From positions 1,798,001-1,862,000 of the forward strand of contig NBBA01000002.1 in the NCBI GenBank assembly GCA_002794785.1: a stretch of 64,000 nt of DNA, read 5' to 3'. Source of the stretch: Coniferiporia sulphurascens. Taxonomy: Eukaryota; Basidiomycota; Agaricomycetes; Hymenochaetales; Hymenochaetaceae. The notes below the pieces were generated by a model. It had not been told where the DNA came from, searched no databases, and saw nothing but the letters and a program-made list of their open reading frames with translations. Position numbers and translations under genes: made by a program. Shown here piece after piece: positions 1-12,241 of this stretch (positions are counted from its first letter, which is position 1; each line of letters begins with the position of its first letter).

Positions 1-63
1 GATGAAGACAGTGAAGAGGAGATTGCTCCCACCGATGCGGATAGCATGGATATTCATATCTAA
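1..63 (+). CDS. C-terminal end of an unidentified gene (partial)
   Basis: The window opens inside an open frame of 20 codons that ends in TAA at 61-63. The visible tail is strongly acidic (Asp/Glu/Ser) and ends in Asp-Ile-His-Ile. The rest lies upstream of the window, so the product cannot be named; acidic tails like this occur in many nuclear and ribosome-assembly proteins. It converges on the dihydroxyacetone kinase gene, whose stop codon is about 210 bases downstream. Confidence 0.6.
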   Translation, partial: DEDSEEEIAPTDADSMDIHI

Positions 64-271
64 CGCGATTTGAGTTTTCTGTATGCTTGTCTTTATTATA
101 TCCGTTTATTTGCATTTCCGAATTTTTACCGTGTACGTTGGATTAGCGGACATCAATATAAAAGGAGCTCTTGCAATAAATTCTTGCTCGATGCCGTAAC
201 GGTTGTATATATGTACATGTTAATCCATTTTTGCTTCACAATTGCACGACTGTTGTACAGTCCCGACTTAT

Positions 272-2697
272 TCACAGAAAGCTTTCCAAAATTACTTTCA
301 CGCCCCACGCGCCCGGGTCGGGTACCCTCTCTTTCTTCAGCAAAGCGCTCTCCACATACGCACTCCTGCCAGCCTTTGCATCCAAGTCCTTCGTTGCTTC
401 AGCCGCATCAGCGGCAGCTCTGACGGCACCGGCAAATCCGTGGGAGGGGAGCGACTGGACGAAAGCTGCCAAGGGATTTATGAGGGTACGCGAAGGAGGA
501 CGCGCGCGCGTATAAGTATATAGGCGATCGAGAGCATAGGTCAGTGCGGAGGACCAGACTTCGATTGTCGCTTGCGAGGCCTGCAATGTATCCGTCGCGA
601 TAAAGCCTTGGACGAGCGACGTAAAGAAAATACTAAAGGCGGCCTGTCAGTATCAGAGTGACGAAGTGAAATGTGACTATATTCACGTATAGAGCGCTCC
701 GCTCGTACCACCCATTTGTTCCTCCGTTTGCCTTGCGACGTTTAGCAAAGCCTGGATGACATCGGTACCGGTAATATTGCCGGCATCTACCTCCTTAAGC
801 ACACCTAGTTTCGTGTTTCGTCAGACGATATTTTGGATACGACAAGATGAAAAAATAAACCTTCGGCACCTGCCTTGAGCGTTAACCCACAGTCTCCATC
901 TCCGGCGATGACGTCCATCCTCGTGATGTCCGGCTCCGCAATGATCAGTGCCCTGCACGCTTTCAAAATAGCCTCGACAAAACCACGAGGATCACTAGCG
1001 GAAATCTTAGGATGGAGTGTTCTTTCGGTACCGACATCCCTTGCATATGGGACAAAGTCCTGTTGAGCAGTCGCCTCGGGAGGCTTAAGTGACGACCACT
1101 TCCAGCCAGGAACGTTAACACTCTCGTCCAGGAGCGTCAGTAACTTGTTAATTGGCGGTGCGGTTGTCTCAGAAGTACGTGGAAGTAGCAACAGGGTCAG
1201 GGAGAATCCGGGCATATTCAAACTGGTCTTGGAAACAGTCAGTGAAGAGTGCAATAAAGGTAACAGAAGGCGGAAGCCTCTTAGAGGGGGGAAACGAGGA
1301 ACGGAAGAAATGCTGACCATGAAGCTTCCGACTAGCACTCTATGAATCTTAGCCTTTTCCCGAAGGATCCTCACAGTCTCCCCAGCAATACCGCCGAGCT
1401 CGAGCTCACTCAAACCGCCCAAGTTGTTCACCATAAGTACGACCTCGTCAGACCCGTCATTTTTAAATGGCAGGAAGGAACGCTCCGGGTCTTCTGTGGA
1501 CATTATAAGGTCAAGCAACAACGTTATAAGTGTTTGTAAAGAGGGGATGGGCGAGAGGCGCGTATGGCCAGGCTCGTTATGAATGCCCATGCCGATCTCG
1601 ACCTCAGAGGAAGATAGATGCGACTTTGAGAGCTCAGTGCCCGGGACCTGGGACATAAATACAACTGTAATGAGCCATCGAATGAAAGCAAAAAGCAAAA
1701 ATATACAGACATGGCAATGTTCCAGACCAGCGCCAACTGTGCCTAGGCGAGAGGCGACCCACTCCGAGATAGTGCATACTTCATGGAAGGGCGCATAGAG
1801 GGAAAGAGCACCTGCGATCTTATACACTATAACTGTACCCGCAAGGCCCCTTCAGTGGCGGACATTATTAGATCAGCGCATATATGACGATTAAGGTAGC
1901 CAACGGACCTTCGTCCAACGATGTTCCCTTGTGTTCGTCCGACACTCACATCATCTCCGACAATAATAAATTTGACACTGTCGATCTTATCCGGGTGAGA
2001 TGCCGCGAAATGTTCCTTCGCCAAGCCAAAATTGAGTACATCCCCTGTATAATTTCTTCAGAGCCAGTTATATGCACTGATACTATGCAAGGTAGCATTC
2101 GGGAGTTACGGGAACATGAGCGTACTTGACGACTATCAAGATGCTGTAATTGTAGGTAAGCGTCCAGACTTGGATGAAGGAGGTGAGAGGATAAGAGATA
2201 GGGACCTACCCCTTCTCATTATCGGCTAGTTCAATTGCCCGTCGAACTTGACTGGCGTTGGGAGAAGCAAATACATTCCCGCACACGGCAGCTTTGAAGG
2301 CGATTCGTTGAAGATCTTAAGCAGCGCATATTTTCCATCATTATGCGCACCGGTCAACATGCCATTCCCTAAATTATCATCCAATTGGCCCCACCATGCA
2401 AGACTACCTTCAATGCAGTGAAAGACTCGTACCAACGAAACCACTGTGCGCGGGCTCGTGGCCGGAGCCACCTCCGCAAATGACCGCAACCTTCGTCCGA
2501 TCATGGTCCGCCTGATACAGGACTGATTGCAAGTTTGTTGGCTCCGCAGCGGCGAATCAGGTCACTGCGGAAATAAATTACTTACCCTTGTTCGTTTCGT
2601 CCAGCCTGACGTTGGGGTTGGCTGCACATAAGCCCTTGAGAGACTCAACAACAAGCGAGGCAGGCGTATTGAGGAAATGTTTGTCAGAGCCAAGCAT
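272..2697 (-). CDS. DAK1: Dihydroxyacetone kinase (Dak1-Dak2 type)
   Basis: ATP-dependent kinase phosphorylating dihydroxyacetone (and glyceraldehyde), used in glycerol catabolism and dihydroxyacetone detoxification in the cytosol. The N-terminal Dak1 domain shows the glycine-rich CGGGSGHEPAHSGFVG substrate site near 2440-2500, then YTGDVLNFGLA, VGDDVSVG and, further on, VNNLGGLSELE. The C-terminal Dak2/DhaL nucleotide domain shows the Asp-rich GDGDCG loop near 890-905 and ends in a helical region. At least six short introns split it; for example, using the GTACGC donor near 2132 restores the conserved VKNYTGDV junction. The start at 2697 gives MLGSDKHFLNTP, a normal family N-terminus. Both halves look intact, about 590 residues as expected. 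The C-rich region upstream contains an inverted repeat that could be regulatory. Confidence 0.93.
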
Positions 2698-3917
2698 TGC
2701 TTGAGATCGCAATCTTGGTTGTCGCTAGTCAGCAGTAAGTAGCAGATAGTGTGGGGTACGAGGCTAGGCTAAGTAGTATTCGCGATACCTCCGTTCCGGT
2801 CCGGGCGGTAATGTACGGGCCGCTCCGGGGATATTATTATCGGAGCAAACTTCAAGGACGGACCAACCCGCATTAAAGCCAACCAAAGCTGATCGGCGCA
2901 TACAACAAGGCACCCTCCCCCAGTTTTACGCTCAGGCTATGCCCGCCCCCTCCTTTTTCTTTCCTTACCTTTCTCCCTCTCCCCCATTCCCTTATCATCT
3001 CTCTCTCCTTTTCCCCCTCTCCTAGTAGGACCTCGCCCACTTCGTCCCCGCCGATTTTTCCCCCAGTCTTTGGGAAGGGGGGATCAGTAGTGACTCGGAA
3101 GGCGCAGTCCGCGCGAAGGTCGGGCCCGCGGTCACATTTGATAGAGCGGGTGGCGTACAGAGAACGGAGGAAGAGGGGACGTGAAGTGGTTAGGCGCTAT
3201 AAAGGCGTCTAATAGAGGTAGGGGTAGCATATTACACGGTGTTTTGTGTTTTCCCGGCATAAAAGCGTACACGATGCTGAACTCACAATGAAATACGAAC
3301 TACATAGCGACATATGTTCGATTACTTTTTAAAAATGGACCTGCTCCGCGTACCTCCGCCGATTTAATCCGGATGATTGGAACTTATTCTCGCCGAGGGG
3401 CTTCTAATCTTTAATCTTTACATGGAAGTACTTTCGGGATCGATGGAAGTGGTAAAGCGTGATTTAAAGTGTGGAAATCGGAGGAAACCTTTGAACCCAT
3501 GAAATAACGACTTTGTTATGTTGACGTGTGTGTGCGTACGGTATGTGATGCGCGCGTGTTGGGAGCATTGATGTCAACAGTGATGCACACGTAATTTACT
3601 ATATATGTGCAGCTGCCATGCCATAAATCGCTCTTACACTAGCATCCATTGCACGGACTCCATGAATTCAGACAGGCAGTGCAGTGGAAGTAAGACGCAA
3701 AGACTCGCCCATGAACTTGTTCCCTCTCCTAGCTCTTTTGGCGCTTTACGACCGCCTAGGCATCAGACAGAACGGTTTAGTCGATAACCACCTCCTTTCT
3801 GCTGGATCTAACGGTCGTCGGATAAGTCAACGTGCTTACTGCGCGCTATAACCAATCGTGTCGGAAGGAGGATCAGACTATCTCTTCCCTCCAAATATTG
3901 CAAGTGTTAGTGCTGCC
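2698..3917. other. Intergenic: DAK promoter and CCZ1 3' flank
   Basis: About 1.2 kb with no convincing coding potential; the longest open frames are random and lack codon bias. It holds a pyrimidine-rich tract on the plus strand (about 2941-3035), an inverted repeat at 2822-2846, and a TATAAAGG string near 3198 with no obvious downstream gene. Confidence 0.6.
2822..2846. promoter_or_regulatory. Inverted repeat GCTCCG-N13-CGGAGC upstream of DAK
   Basis: Perfect 6-base arms at 2822-2827 and 2841-2846 around an AT-rich 13-base spacer, about 125 bases upstream of the DAK start codon. The CCG/CGG halves resemble sites bound by Zn2Cys6 dimers in fungi; function is inferred only. Confidence 0.35.
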
Positions 3918-6326
3918 TCATTCGAGGAATCTCCGGATGACGGCCGCCACTTCATTGTCAACATCGACTAGGCTCGCCTCCTTACGGCCTATCTCCATGT
4001 AAATATCACCGTCCAGTGCTGTTCCCGTGCCGAGGCCTCGCTTTGCTGCATGCCAGTCCTGCGGACTTTGTCCACGTGAGATTACCTCTATTCGGTCTTG
4101 TTCTCTGGGTTCAGATTATGGCATCATAAACAGATAGTCAAGTTATAGAAAATAATCATTGACTCACGACTCAAATGCCTTCTTTCCTTCATGGAAATAC
4201 CATGAATTTGCCAAGAATGGCGAGCTCGAGTATGTCAAATGGTCGGAGGTTACAATTACATGCTGTAGCTTTTGAAGAACACTTTGCACAGGGGATGATG
4301 AAAATGCCATTGTACTGTGGGTATGGTAAGCAATGCCACAATTATGTAAGAAAATCTACGAACATTTTCTCCTGCTCAACTTCAGCGGTCTTCTTAAGGA
4401 GGTTGATGAGCTCCGTGCCTCTTTCTGCCAAATCTTGGCATGTCTTGACGTCGATGGTATCATCGCCCCGGTTTGGAGAAGGTACCAGAGCAAGCAAACA
4501 GTCACCGTCCTGAGCAATCCAGGTAAAATCTGAGCGCTAATCTTTTGCGTATGTACTCACACGTAAATAACGGACGAGCCTGCGGTGAGTATTTGATTGT
4601 TCAGGGTCGGGTAGGTGTACGTAGGTCTCAAGAAACGAAGGGAGGGACGTAATCGGAGCTCTGTCCTTACGCTGGGGGCTTGCGAGGTTAGTCTCCACAT
4701 TTTCCTCGGACGGAGCCCCCACTACGTCTTCGATCGGTGACAAAACTTTAGGCAGTGATTCATGGACGTCCCCATCTTCGAACCCAGACTCTGATTGAGT
4801 CTCGGTTGACCCGCTTTCAAAGGGCGTGGCTGTGTGCAATTCAGAGGCGTAAGGGGTAGTTGCCTCAGCTGCCTCTTTAGTATCCTCTACGTGTGTCGTT
4901 GCACTTCGAGCGTCAGCATCGGAAGATAGTGCTTCCTTCAATGCTAAGGAGTCTACTCCTGACTGCAGATTCACTTGTGCAGCTCCATCCGATTCCTTAC
5001 CGGCGGGCCGGCTTTGCCCTCCCTCTTCCGCGCCATGCGCGTCGGGAGTGAGCACCGGGGAAGCCAATGTTTTGGTCTCACTGACGGCTTTATTTATTTG
5101 AGCCTTCAAACCCGACGTAGAGGTGCCGATGCCAAGGGTTATATAGTCGTGCCAGTTCCATTTCCGCATGTCCATATTAACGTTGAGGTTCATATTAAGC
5201 CCTGGTACGCCCAAGAACCTTTTATTCGGGGGACCATTCTTTGTGCTTCCCTTATCGCTACCAGATGGTTTAGTATCTGGAGAAGATTGGGGCTCAAAAT
5301 CGGGTTCTAAAGGATGTCCATCAGCAATCTTCCCAGAGCTTGGGGGTCGACTTTCCGCAATCGACAGAAGATGGCGAACCAGAGACAAGGGGTGTCGTAA
5401 GGGAAAAGGTTTCGAGGCAACGATGCATGACGATACAACAACAAGTAGAGAATAGCACGGCGGTAGATCTTCTTCGAGTGCATCAGAAAGGGGCATTAAC
5501 TGGTTGCTAAGTGGGTGTACACGGATACCTACGTGAAGAAAAAGTTTGGTGAGTGTCAACCAGCCAGCCGCGATTTGGACTTTCCGACCCACCAAGAAAA
5601 TCTGCAAAAGGCAATTGCTTGCCGAGATCCCAACTCCAGGACCAGACAGTAAAAAAACGCTCAAGCTGCAGTTCCAGTGCTTCTTTCCCTAGGGTATTTA
5701 ATATCGACGAGAATGAGCCGTGCGTCACCTTAGCGAGCGTCTTAGCCTTCAACAGCGAGATATATAACCTATGCGCACTTTGAAAGTTTCATAGCCCAGA
5801 AGTAATTTAGACCGCAAAGCGGCATCATGAAGAGATGCTTCGTTATAATCGTACACAGTTCCTTTTTGCTTGTCTTTTCCCTTCTCATCCTTCCTTCCGG
5901 CACGGGGCAACTTTTCGAGCTCGAAGCACTGAGCATAGGGCGTTAGACGACCTCTTGGTTAAAATTTGGGCATACCGACAGCATGAATCCAGAAATCGGA
6001 CTCTGGAGAGACCATGATCATTCTTCTGCTCTGCGAATGGACCGACTCACATACTGCGCGCGGATCGAAAATGCTAATGTTGTGGGTGTAATTGAAGAGT
6101 ATGGAAGCCCAGAGAGCTCAACTCACGATGCAAAGTTGACGAGTGCCTTTGCTAAGCCGACCTGGCGCAGAACTCGGTCCCTCGACACGGCATGGTCATT
6201 GGCAGTATAGAATAGGACGTGAGCCTGTTCTTCAGCGTCCTCGTCATCACTACGCGATGATTGCGACGGACTGATGGTAGGATTATATATGACAAAGTAG
6301 AGCAGGCTAGGTGGAAGCCTGTTCAT
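3918..6326 (-). CDS. CCZ1: Vacuolar fusion protein Ccz1 (longin-domain Rab7 GEF subunit)
   Basis: Ccz1 with Mon1 forms the guanine-exchange complex that activates Rab7/Ypt7 on late endosomes, vacuoles and autophagosomes. The first exon (6326 leftwards) carries the typical first-longin start: a LYFVIYNPTI strand, an acidic stretch, then HVLFYTANDHAVSRDRVLRQVG. The next exons include an IAQDGDCLLALV segment, a long acidic, Ser/Thr-rich insert (about 4700-5000), and a last exon ending RRFLE before TGA at 3918-3920. Many short introns make exact joins uncertain. The start MNRLPPSLLYF was chosen because the open frame reaching 6458 adds a basic stretch unlike the family. It is divergent from the ubiquitin protease gene 155 bases away, so the two probably share a promoter. 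Confidence 0.85.
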
Positions 6327-6480
6327 GAGGCCGGGTTCAGCGTCGATGTTGTTGCCATTGTCGACAAACCGAGAGGCGACCACACGCCATGCAGCGCCAC
6401 CGCACTTCCAAAAACGGCCCTTCGACTTGCGTGTCGAGAGGTGAGCCCGACACAACATTGACGGTGTCCTCCATGTTTAG

Positions 6481-9400
6481 ATGGATAGTCTGCCATCGCC
6501 TGCTCTTTCTGCTGAGGATTCGCCCCGTGCATCGCCGCCAACCCCTGTGAACCTTGGAAGGAAGCGTGCTCGGTCTTGCGCTTCTTCAGACGCCTCTTCC
6601 TCAAAGCGGGCAATGTCCGAGGACCCTGCTCTTTGCTCATCGGCAGAGCCGCTCCAGCGCATCGTACCAGCGATCGGCGAACCTGACGATGTTGAAATAG
6701 ATGCATATATGCATGGCCAAGGCGAACAAGATGCTGGACACCTTGCGCTTGGTGCCGCGAGCGGGTCAACGACATCCGTCCTTCGAGAGGAATCGTCTCA
6801 GATGACTCCTCTTGAAAAGTACCAGCTCATAAATACACTGAAGAGGCTTCCGATGGTCCCGGGGGAGACCTGGTTCGTCGTCTCACGCTCGTGGTATCGT
6901 AAATGGGAGAAGGCCTGTACCGGCGAAGTGGACAAAGAGGGTGCGGTACTGGAGAGCCAGCTAGGGCCTGTCAACAACTCCTCCTTTTTCAACAAAGACG
7001 GAAATTTTGATGCTAGTCAGAGCATGGTCGAAGGCGTCGATGTAGAATTTGTACCAGCAGCGGCTTGGGACTCTTTCCTACGATGGTATGTCTTTGCTCT
7101 TTCAGGTTGCTCCTAAATCTTATGACAACATAAGGTATGGCAATGTACCACATGTTATTTCTCGACAGGTCATCCTTCGCGGTTTTCATAAAGAAGCCAC
7201 CTTGGAGCTCCGCCCTCCTGTTATTCAAGCATTGCGTCTCTCATCGGATACTGCTATCAAGGCTGAGGATTCTCAATCAAAGCATGTGGCAATATCATCT
7301 CAAGCAAATCTGGGGGACCTTTATGTGAAATTGCTGAACGCTTTATGTCTTCCATTAGAGACCAAGTTCAGGGTATGGAAAGTTGGTGTAACGGACGCCG
7401 TCGGAACACTTTATCCTATCACTACGTTATTGAAGGATGGCGGCCAACTTCTTCCGTCTCGAGATGACCAAGCAATTGTGAAGACTGTTGATGAGTCTCT
7501 TATCCAAACAGGTGATGCACTTGTTGTAGAAGTTTTTGAGAAAGACGTGTGGATGGTCGATGCAACGGCCGTGCAGTCCAATGATTTGACTGCCATAGCA
7601 GACGAACCCATCGGTCCAGTGTTTGCGTCCGGGTCGGATTTTTTCTCTCGGCTAGGTTCAAGTTCCTCAAATCCGGGGAGGCAGACTTCGTCTTTAAACT
7701 CCACTTCGAAAGCTACCACCTCAGTATCAATATCCTCCTCGTCTGGGAAGGCTAAAGTTGACAAAAAAGGTGTAGTACCTGGCACTATCGGTTTCATTAA
7801 CATGGGCAATACCTGCTTTATGAATTCGGCACTTCAATGTCTTGCTCACACCCAGGAGTTAGTTGATTATTTCCTCAGTGAGTTCCATGGTTCAGAGGCG
7901 AACATGGTTTCTTACCTTCATTACCAGCTGGAGTGTTTCATGACGAGCTGAACCCTGATAATCCATTGGGCATGCAAGGAGCAATCGCGGAGGCATTCGG
8001 AGCCCTTCTTAATCGCATATGGCTACCACAAACGTCGGCGTCGTACGCCCCGCGGGAATTCAAGATGCAACTCCAGCGCTTTGCGCCGCAGTTCTCTGGA
8101 TATCAGCAGCATGACTCTCAGGAACTTGTTGCATTTCTTCTCGATGGTCTTCACGAAGACCTTAATCGTGTCTTAAAGAAGCCTTACGTTGAGAAGCCTG
8201 ATTGGGAAGGCGGAAGCGAGAAAGAGCTTGTGATGCTTGCGAAAGAGAGTTGGGAAGGCTATATGAAGCGTAATGACAGTGTCATAGTGGATCTTTTTCA
8301 AGGTCAGTACAGGAGTACGCTCGTGTGCCCCGAATGTCAAAAGGTACGAGCCCATCCCCAACAAACTTTGAAAATGCTGCTTAGACGATTTTGTTCAGGT
8401 CTCTATCACCTTTGACCCATTCATGTATTTGACTTTACCCCTGCCGGTACAAAAGAAGTGGACGCATAAAATTTACTACGTCCCTTGGGATACGAACAAA
8501 CCCCACACAAGGGTACCCGTCGAAGTTAATCGTAATGCATCTTTTAGAGATGTTCGACAATTACTGGGGCGTTGGATGAAGGCCGAACCCGACAACGTTA
8601 GTAACTCATCAGGTTGTTGTTGAACGTCCGCTGACTTTTTAAGCAGCTGCTGACGCTTGAAACGTTCAACAACCGTTTCTATAAAGACCTAAATGACACC
8701 GTTCTTGTTGGTGATATGGGAGATTCAGACGTAATCGTTTGTTTTGAATTACCGTGTCACGCTCAGCAATCCCGCACTTGGAGGGCAGACCCGAATCCGG
8801 CTAATAACCCGGTTATATTACCGGTGCACTTGTGCAAAGAGATCCCATCATCACGGAATAGTTTTCAGAGACCGTCAAATGGTTTTGCGCATCCCTTCGT
8901 CGTCGTTTTGGACAACGACCAAGTACGAGATCGCAGAAAGATTTACGCCGCCGTGGTGGAGCGTTTGGAGCACTGGACGCAGCAATCTAGAGACTTGTAC
9001 CAATGGGAGGCAGACGCCATTGCAGAGGAAGTGAGGATTACAGACCCTCGCGAAACAGTCTCCGTGACGGAGATCAAAGAAAATGGTGATGTCGTTACTA
9101 TCCAGGAGGGGTTACCAGAGGAAGGGGACATTGCCGATGAGAAGTCCCTCATTCTGGAGGAGGAGTCAGTTGACATCGCCTCTGACAAGGATGTGCTGAG
9201 AAGGGTAGGCCCTAAGCCGGATCTGTTTGAGATCCATATCCAATCTGGACATGAAAAACTCGGGGCCGGTAACTCTTGGAGCTCTAGCGCACAGAGATGG
9301 GAACGATGGGAAGCGCGTGAGAAAGCGGGGGGAAATGGAGAGAATCCCGCTCTCCTATTTGAGGGCGATGCTCTTTATTGTGAATGGGACGAGAATGTCC

Positions 9401-10646
9401 GATCATACTTCTTCGGGGAAGAGCCACGATTTGAGCTTGCACGGTGGGAAGAAAGGCATTGGACCGAGTTTATCCACCCAGAGTTCAAGGAGTCGCAACA
9501 AGCTGCTACCGCGCGAAACAATAAAGGCATCACGTTGAATGACTGCTTGGAAGAGTTTACAAAGGAGGAACAGCTCGGCGAGGATGATCTTTGGTATTGT
9601 CCACAATGCAAGAAACATCAGCAAGCGACAAAGAAATTCGATTTGTGGACTGTGCCGGATGTTCTAGTTGTCCATCTCAAGCGCTTCAGCAACAGTCGCG
9701 TGCTTCGAGACAAAATAGATGCTTTTGTAGATTTCCCTATTGAGGGCCTCAACTTGGAACCATTTTGTGGCGAACGAGAGGTGGCGAAACGCTTGCTAGA
9801 AAAGGGTCAGGACATAAACGCTTTGGGCTTGTCCGATGTACAAGAACCTTTACTCTACGATCTTTTCGCTGTTGACGAGCATCTGGGTGGTCTTGGTGGA
9901 GGACATTATCGTGCATATGCCAGGAACCACGATGCGGACAAATGGTACCATTTCGATGATTCGTATGTCACTCCAGCTCAGGCTTCAGATGCAGTGGTGA
10001 GCGCAAGTGATACTAAGAGTTCTATGTATCAAGCTAATTCGTTTTGTTCCCGCTGTAGAATGCCAACGCGTACCTACTTTTTTACAAGCGTCGGACTAGC
10101 CGCCCGACCGGTGGCAAGACATATGAGAAAGTTGAAGCGGCACGGCAAAAACTAGTCTCTTCTGAGGAAGAGCCTACCAGTGATGTGCAGCTTCCCACAC
10201 CTCCGGATGACGCCGAAATTTCTCAAAACGTTGAGAAGACGACACAAAAGCTTCTTCGTGGTTTGTTAAGACAGGATCCAGGGACCGACGCAGATTTCGC
10301 TTCGGAGAGCTGGAGAAGCTTGGACTCGGGGCCCAGCCTTGGATTGTCGCCCTCGCCGCCTGCACTGGACGAAAACGAAGTTGAACTTCTGAGTGAAAAC
10401 GAGAATGAACCGCCACCATTTAGAGAATCGGCATTTGATCCGCTGACTCTTGCTACCCATCGCTATGACTTCCCTGATCCCGCGAGTCTTATGAATTCTC
10501 CTGCATCATCAAATGCTGCTGACGTAGGCGATGGAACGGACATGGGAGATATTGACTTTTCGGAAATGCCTGATAGCACACTGGAAGGCAATGGGGATAA
10601 CTGGCAGTCGGGGGACGAATCAAAGCAAAGGGAATTGGATCCGTAG
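6481..10646 (+). CDS. UBP12: Ubiquitin C-terminal hydrolase with DUSP domain (Ubp12/USP4-15 type)
   Basis: Deubiquitinating cysteine protease. Six exons were traced (6481-7085, 7135-7877, 7928-8343, 8399-8596, 8647-9996, 10059-10646), giving 1299 residues, close to yeast Ubp12. Order: acidic, Ser-rich N-terminus; DUSP domain about 105-225, with [17 protein letters not shown] and WYGNV restored by splicing at 7086-7134; catalytic Cys box [13 protein letters not shown] with Cys about 429; a zinc-binding CPECQK; a long insertion; second CPQCKKHQ; His box [11 protein letters not shown] with His about 1074; then HFDDSYV and, across the last intron, [10 protein letters not shown]. The C-terminal tail is acidic and Ser/Pro-rich. 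All catalytic residues are present, so it should be active. Confidence 0.95.
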
Positions 10647-11008
10647 TCATCTGCTGGGCAGAACTCACTACTAGACACTGGCCCGTAGAGTTGTGATATA
10701 CATTTTTCCCTTTACGACAGTGCGGTTGTTACAAGTTGACCCACGCACGATCGCGTGGTTCATACTACGTATTGTTTTCCTTATTCCACTCTTTAGTATT
10801 CCTATGCGCATTGAAGGACACTGCTGGCAATACTATGTATTCTACTGTTGAACTAAGTAACCGAATTAATGGCATTAACCAAATAGCAATACAGGCTGAC
10901 GTCAACCGGTCATGTGATAAGAACTATACAGTTGATACTCGATTAGGAAACTTATCACCGTTCTTCATCGTAGCCAGGGGCCTGACGTTAACACAGACCT
11001 TCAAGAAA
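10647..11008. promoter_or_regulatory. Intergenic: UBP12 3' end and eL43 promoter
   Basis: 362 bases between two plus-strand genes. A random open frame runs through it. No recognised promoter motif stands out beyond AT-rich stretches. Confidence 0.5.
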
Positions 11009-11514
11009 ATGGTGCGGCAAACATTGCTGATTATTGCTCCGGTTTCTTGCATATGCTAAAGGGTACTGTAGACGAAACGCACTCGCAAAGTCGGTGTCAC
11101 CGGAAAATACGGCACGGCAAGTGGACTTGATGCTCGAGGCGCATAGACGGATGCTTACTTTGACTCGGGAACTACAGCGTTACGGTGCCTCCCTGCGCAA
11201 GCAGGTAAAGAAAATGGAGATCACGCAGCATGCTCGCTACACCTGCACCTTCTGCGGAAAGGTGAGCCGGTTTTATCAAACTTATTGGAATTTTGTGGCT
11301 GACGCTTTGATGCAGGACTCGGTGAAGCGTACGGCTGTGGGCATTTGGGAGTGCCGTTCATGCAAGAAGGTCATTGCGGGTGGTGCCTGGACCGTCTCCA
11401 CGACTGCTGCTGCGACGGTCAGGAGGTGCGTAGTCCGAGGTTTTTACACTTCGTTAGTGCTGAACCGTACATATTAGTACAATCCGTCGTCTCCGCGACA
11501 TTACCGAAGCTTAG
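11009..11514 (+). CDS. RPL43: 60S ribosomal protein eL43 (L37A/L43)
   Basis: Small zinc-ribbon protein of the large ribosomal subunit. Five exons: 11009-11011, 11072-11116, 11178-11261, 11316-11425 and 11478-11514, giving exactly 92 residues, the family's usual length. The sequence matches the family throughout: [30 protein letters not shown], then two CxxC pairs (CTFC and CRSC) that bind zinc, and [10 protein letters not shown] at the end. The first exon holds only the ATG, an arrangement also known for yeast RPL43; its donor GTGCGG is weak. The second intron uses a GC donor. Splicing at each place is forced by the invariant protein sequence. Confidence 0.96.
11117..11177 (+). other. GC-AG intron in RPL43
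   Basis: Intron beginning GCAAGT and ending CTACAG (61 bases). Joining ACG to CGT here gives the conserved YGT-RYGAS junction. The only nearby GT lies four bases further in and would shift the frame. Confidence 0.85.
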
Positions 11515-12241
11515 GTAGTGGGCGGTTTTTCCCGATATTTTACGACGCATACGCATGTTCTCCTCTTGTTACATTATCGCTCAAGTCTTTCTATGCAATG
11601 CAGTATGCCGCAAACAAACTGGATAGTCCTTGTAACCGGAAGGCTGGTTATCTTCGGCCTATTATGACCGACCGGCAACTTCTTTGCGTTCACTTGTGTT
11701 CCCTGTGAATGAACGAGCCTTGCGATTGCCGACCGTCATGTCCCCGACTCAGACTCTTTGCAGTGGGATTATTGAGTCTTGACAACGCCTACGAAACAAC
11801 TTACCTTTTTGGAGGAACAGAAAATAATACAGACAGACAATGCCTTTCTTCTTAAGTCGTAGGCAGCCTGAATAACCGAAAGTTGTGCGCTTCAGTCCAC
11901 GCATTGGACGAATTCACGTTTTGACGGGTAAGCCAGTATACGATATCCGCATTCGACACAATTCGGGAGGACAAGGTAAACACAACTCCGAGCTTTTTGG
12001 CGATAAATACATGCGAATACCAAGAGCAAGGCTATCAAAAGGGATACATTCTAAAAAGGCTAGGAAATAGGACCAGGTCATGTCGCTTAACTCGTTAGCG
12101 GGCCTCAAATCGCATGATCGGTCTTCTTCGCTGCGAAATGTAGTGTCCAACTGCTAAGGAGTCTGCGCGCATTGACCTGCTCTCCGTCAAGCCTATCATG
12201 GACTAGTTAGCATTTCGGAAATATGAGAAAACTAGAAAATA
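11515..12241. other. Intergenic between convergent RPL43 and PMT4
   Basis: About 730 bases holding the two 3' flanks. A 61-codon open frame near 11885-12070 has no recognisable similarity and no splice-supported extension. Nothing else is supported. Confidence 0.5.

Noticed and set aside
7086..7105. A 20-base intron in the ubiquitin protease ending at the first CAG
   Set aside because: Too short to splice; extending to TAAG at 7134 gives a 49-base intron and restores the conserved WYGN of the DUSP domain.
7650..7670. A GGTTCAAGTTCC string resembling a tRNA B box
   Set aside because: It lies inside the ubiquitin protease coding sequence with no A box or acceptor stem. No other tRNA candidate was found in the window.
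10736..11059. 107-codon open frame upstream of and overlapping RPL43
   Set aside because: Random composition, and it overlaps the real RPL43 start and first intron in another frame.
11885..12070. 61-codon basic open frame between RPL43 and PMT4
   Set aside because: No similarity recognised, no splice extension and it lies in the 3' flank of convergent genes.
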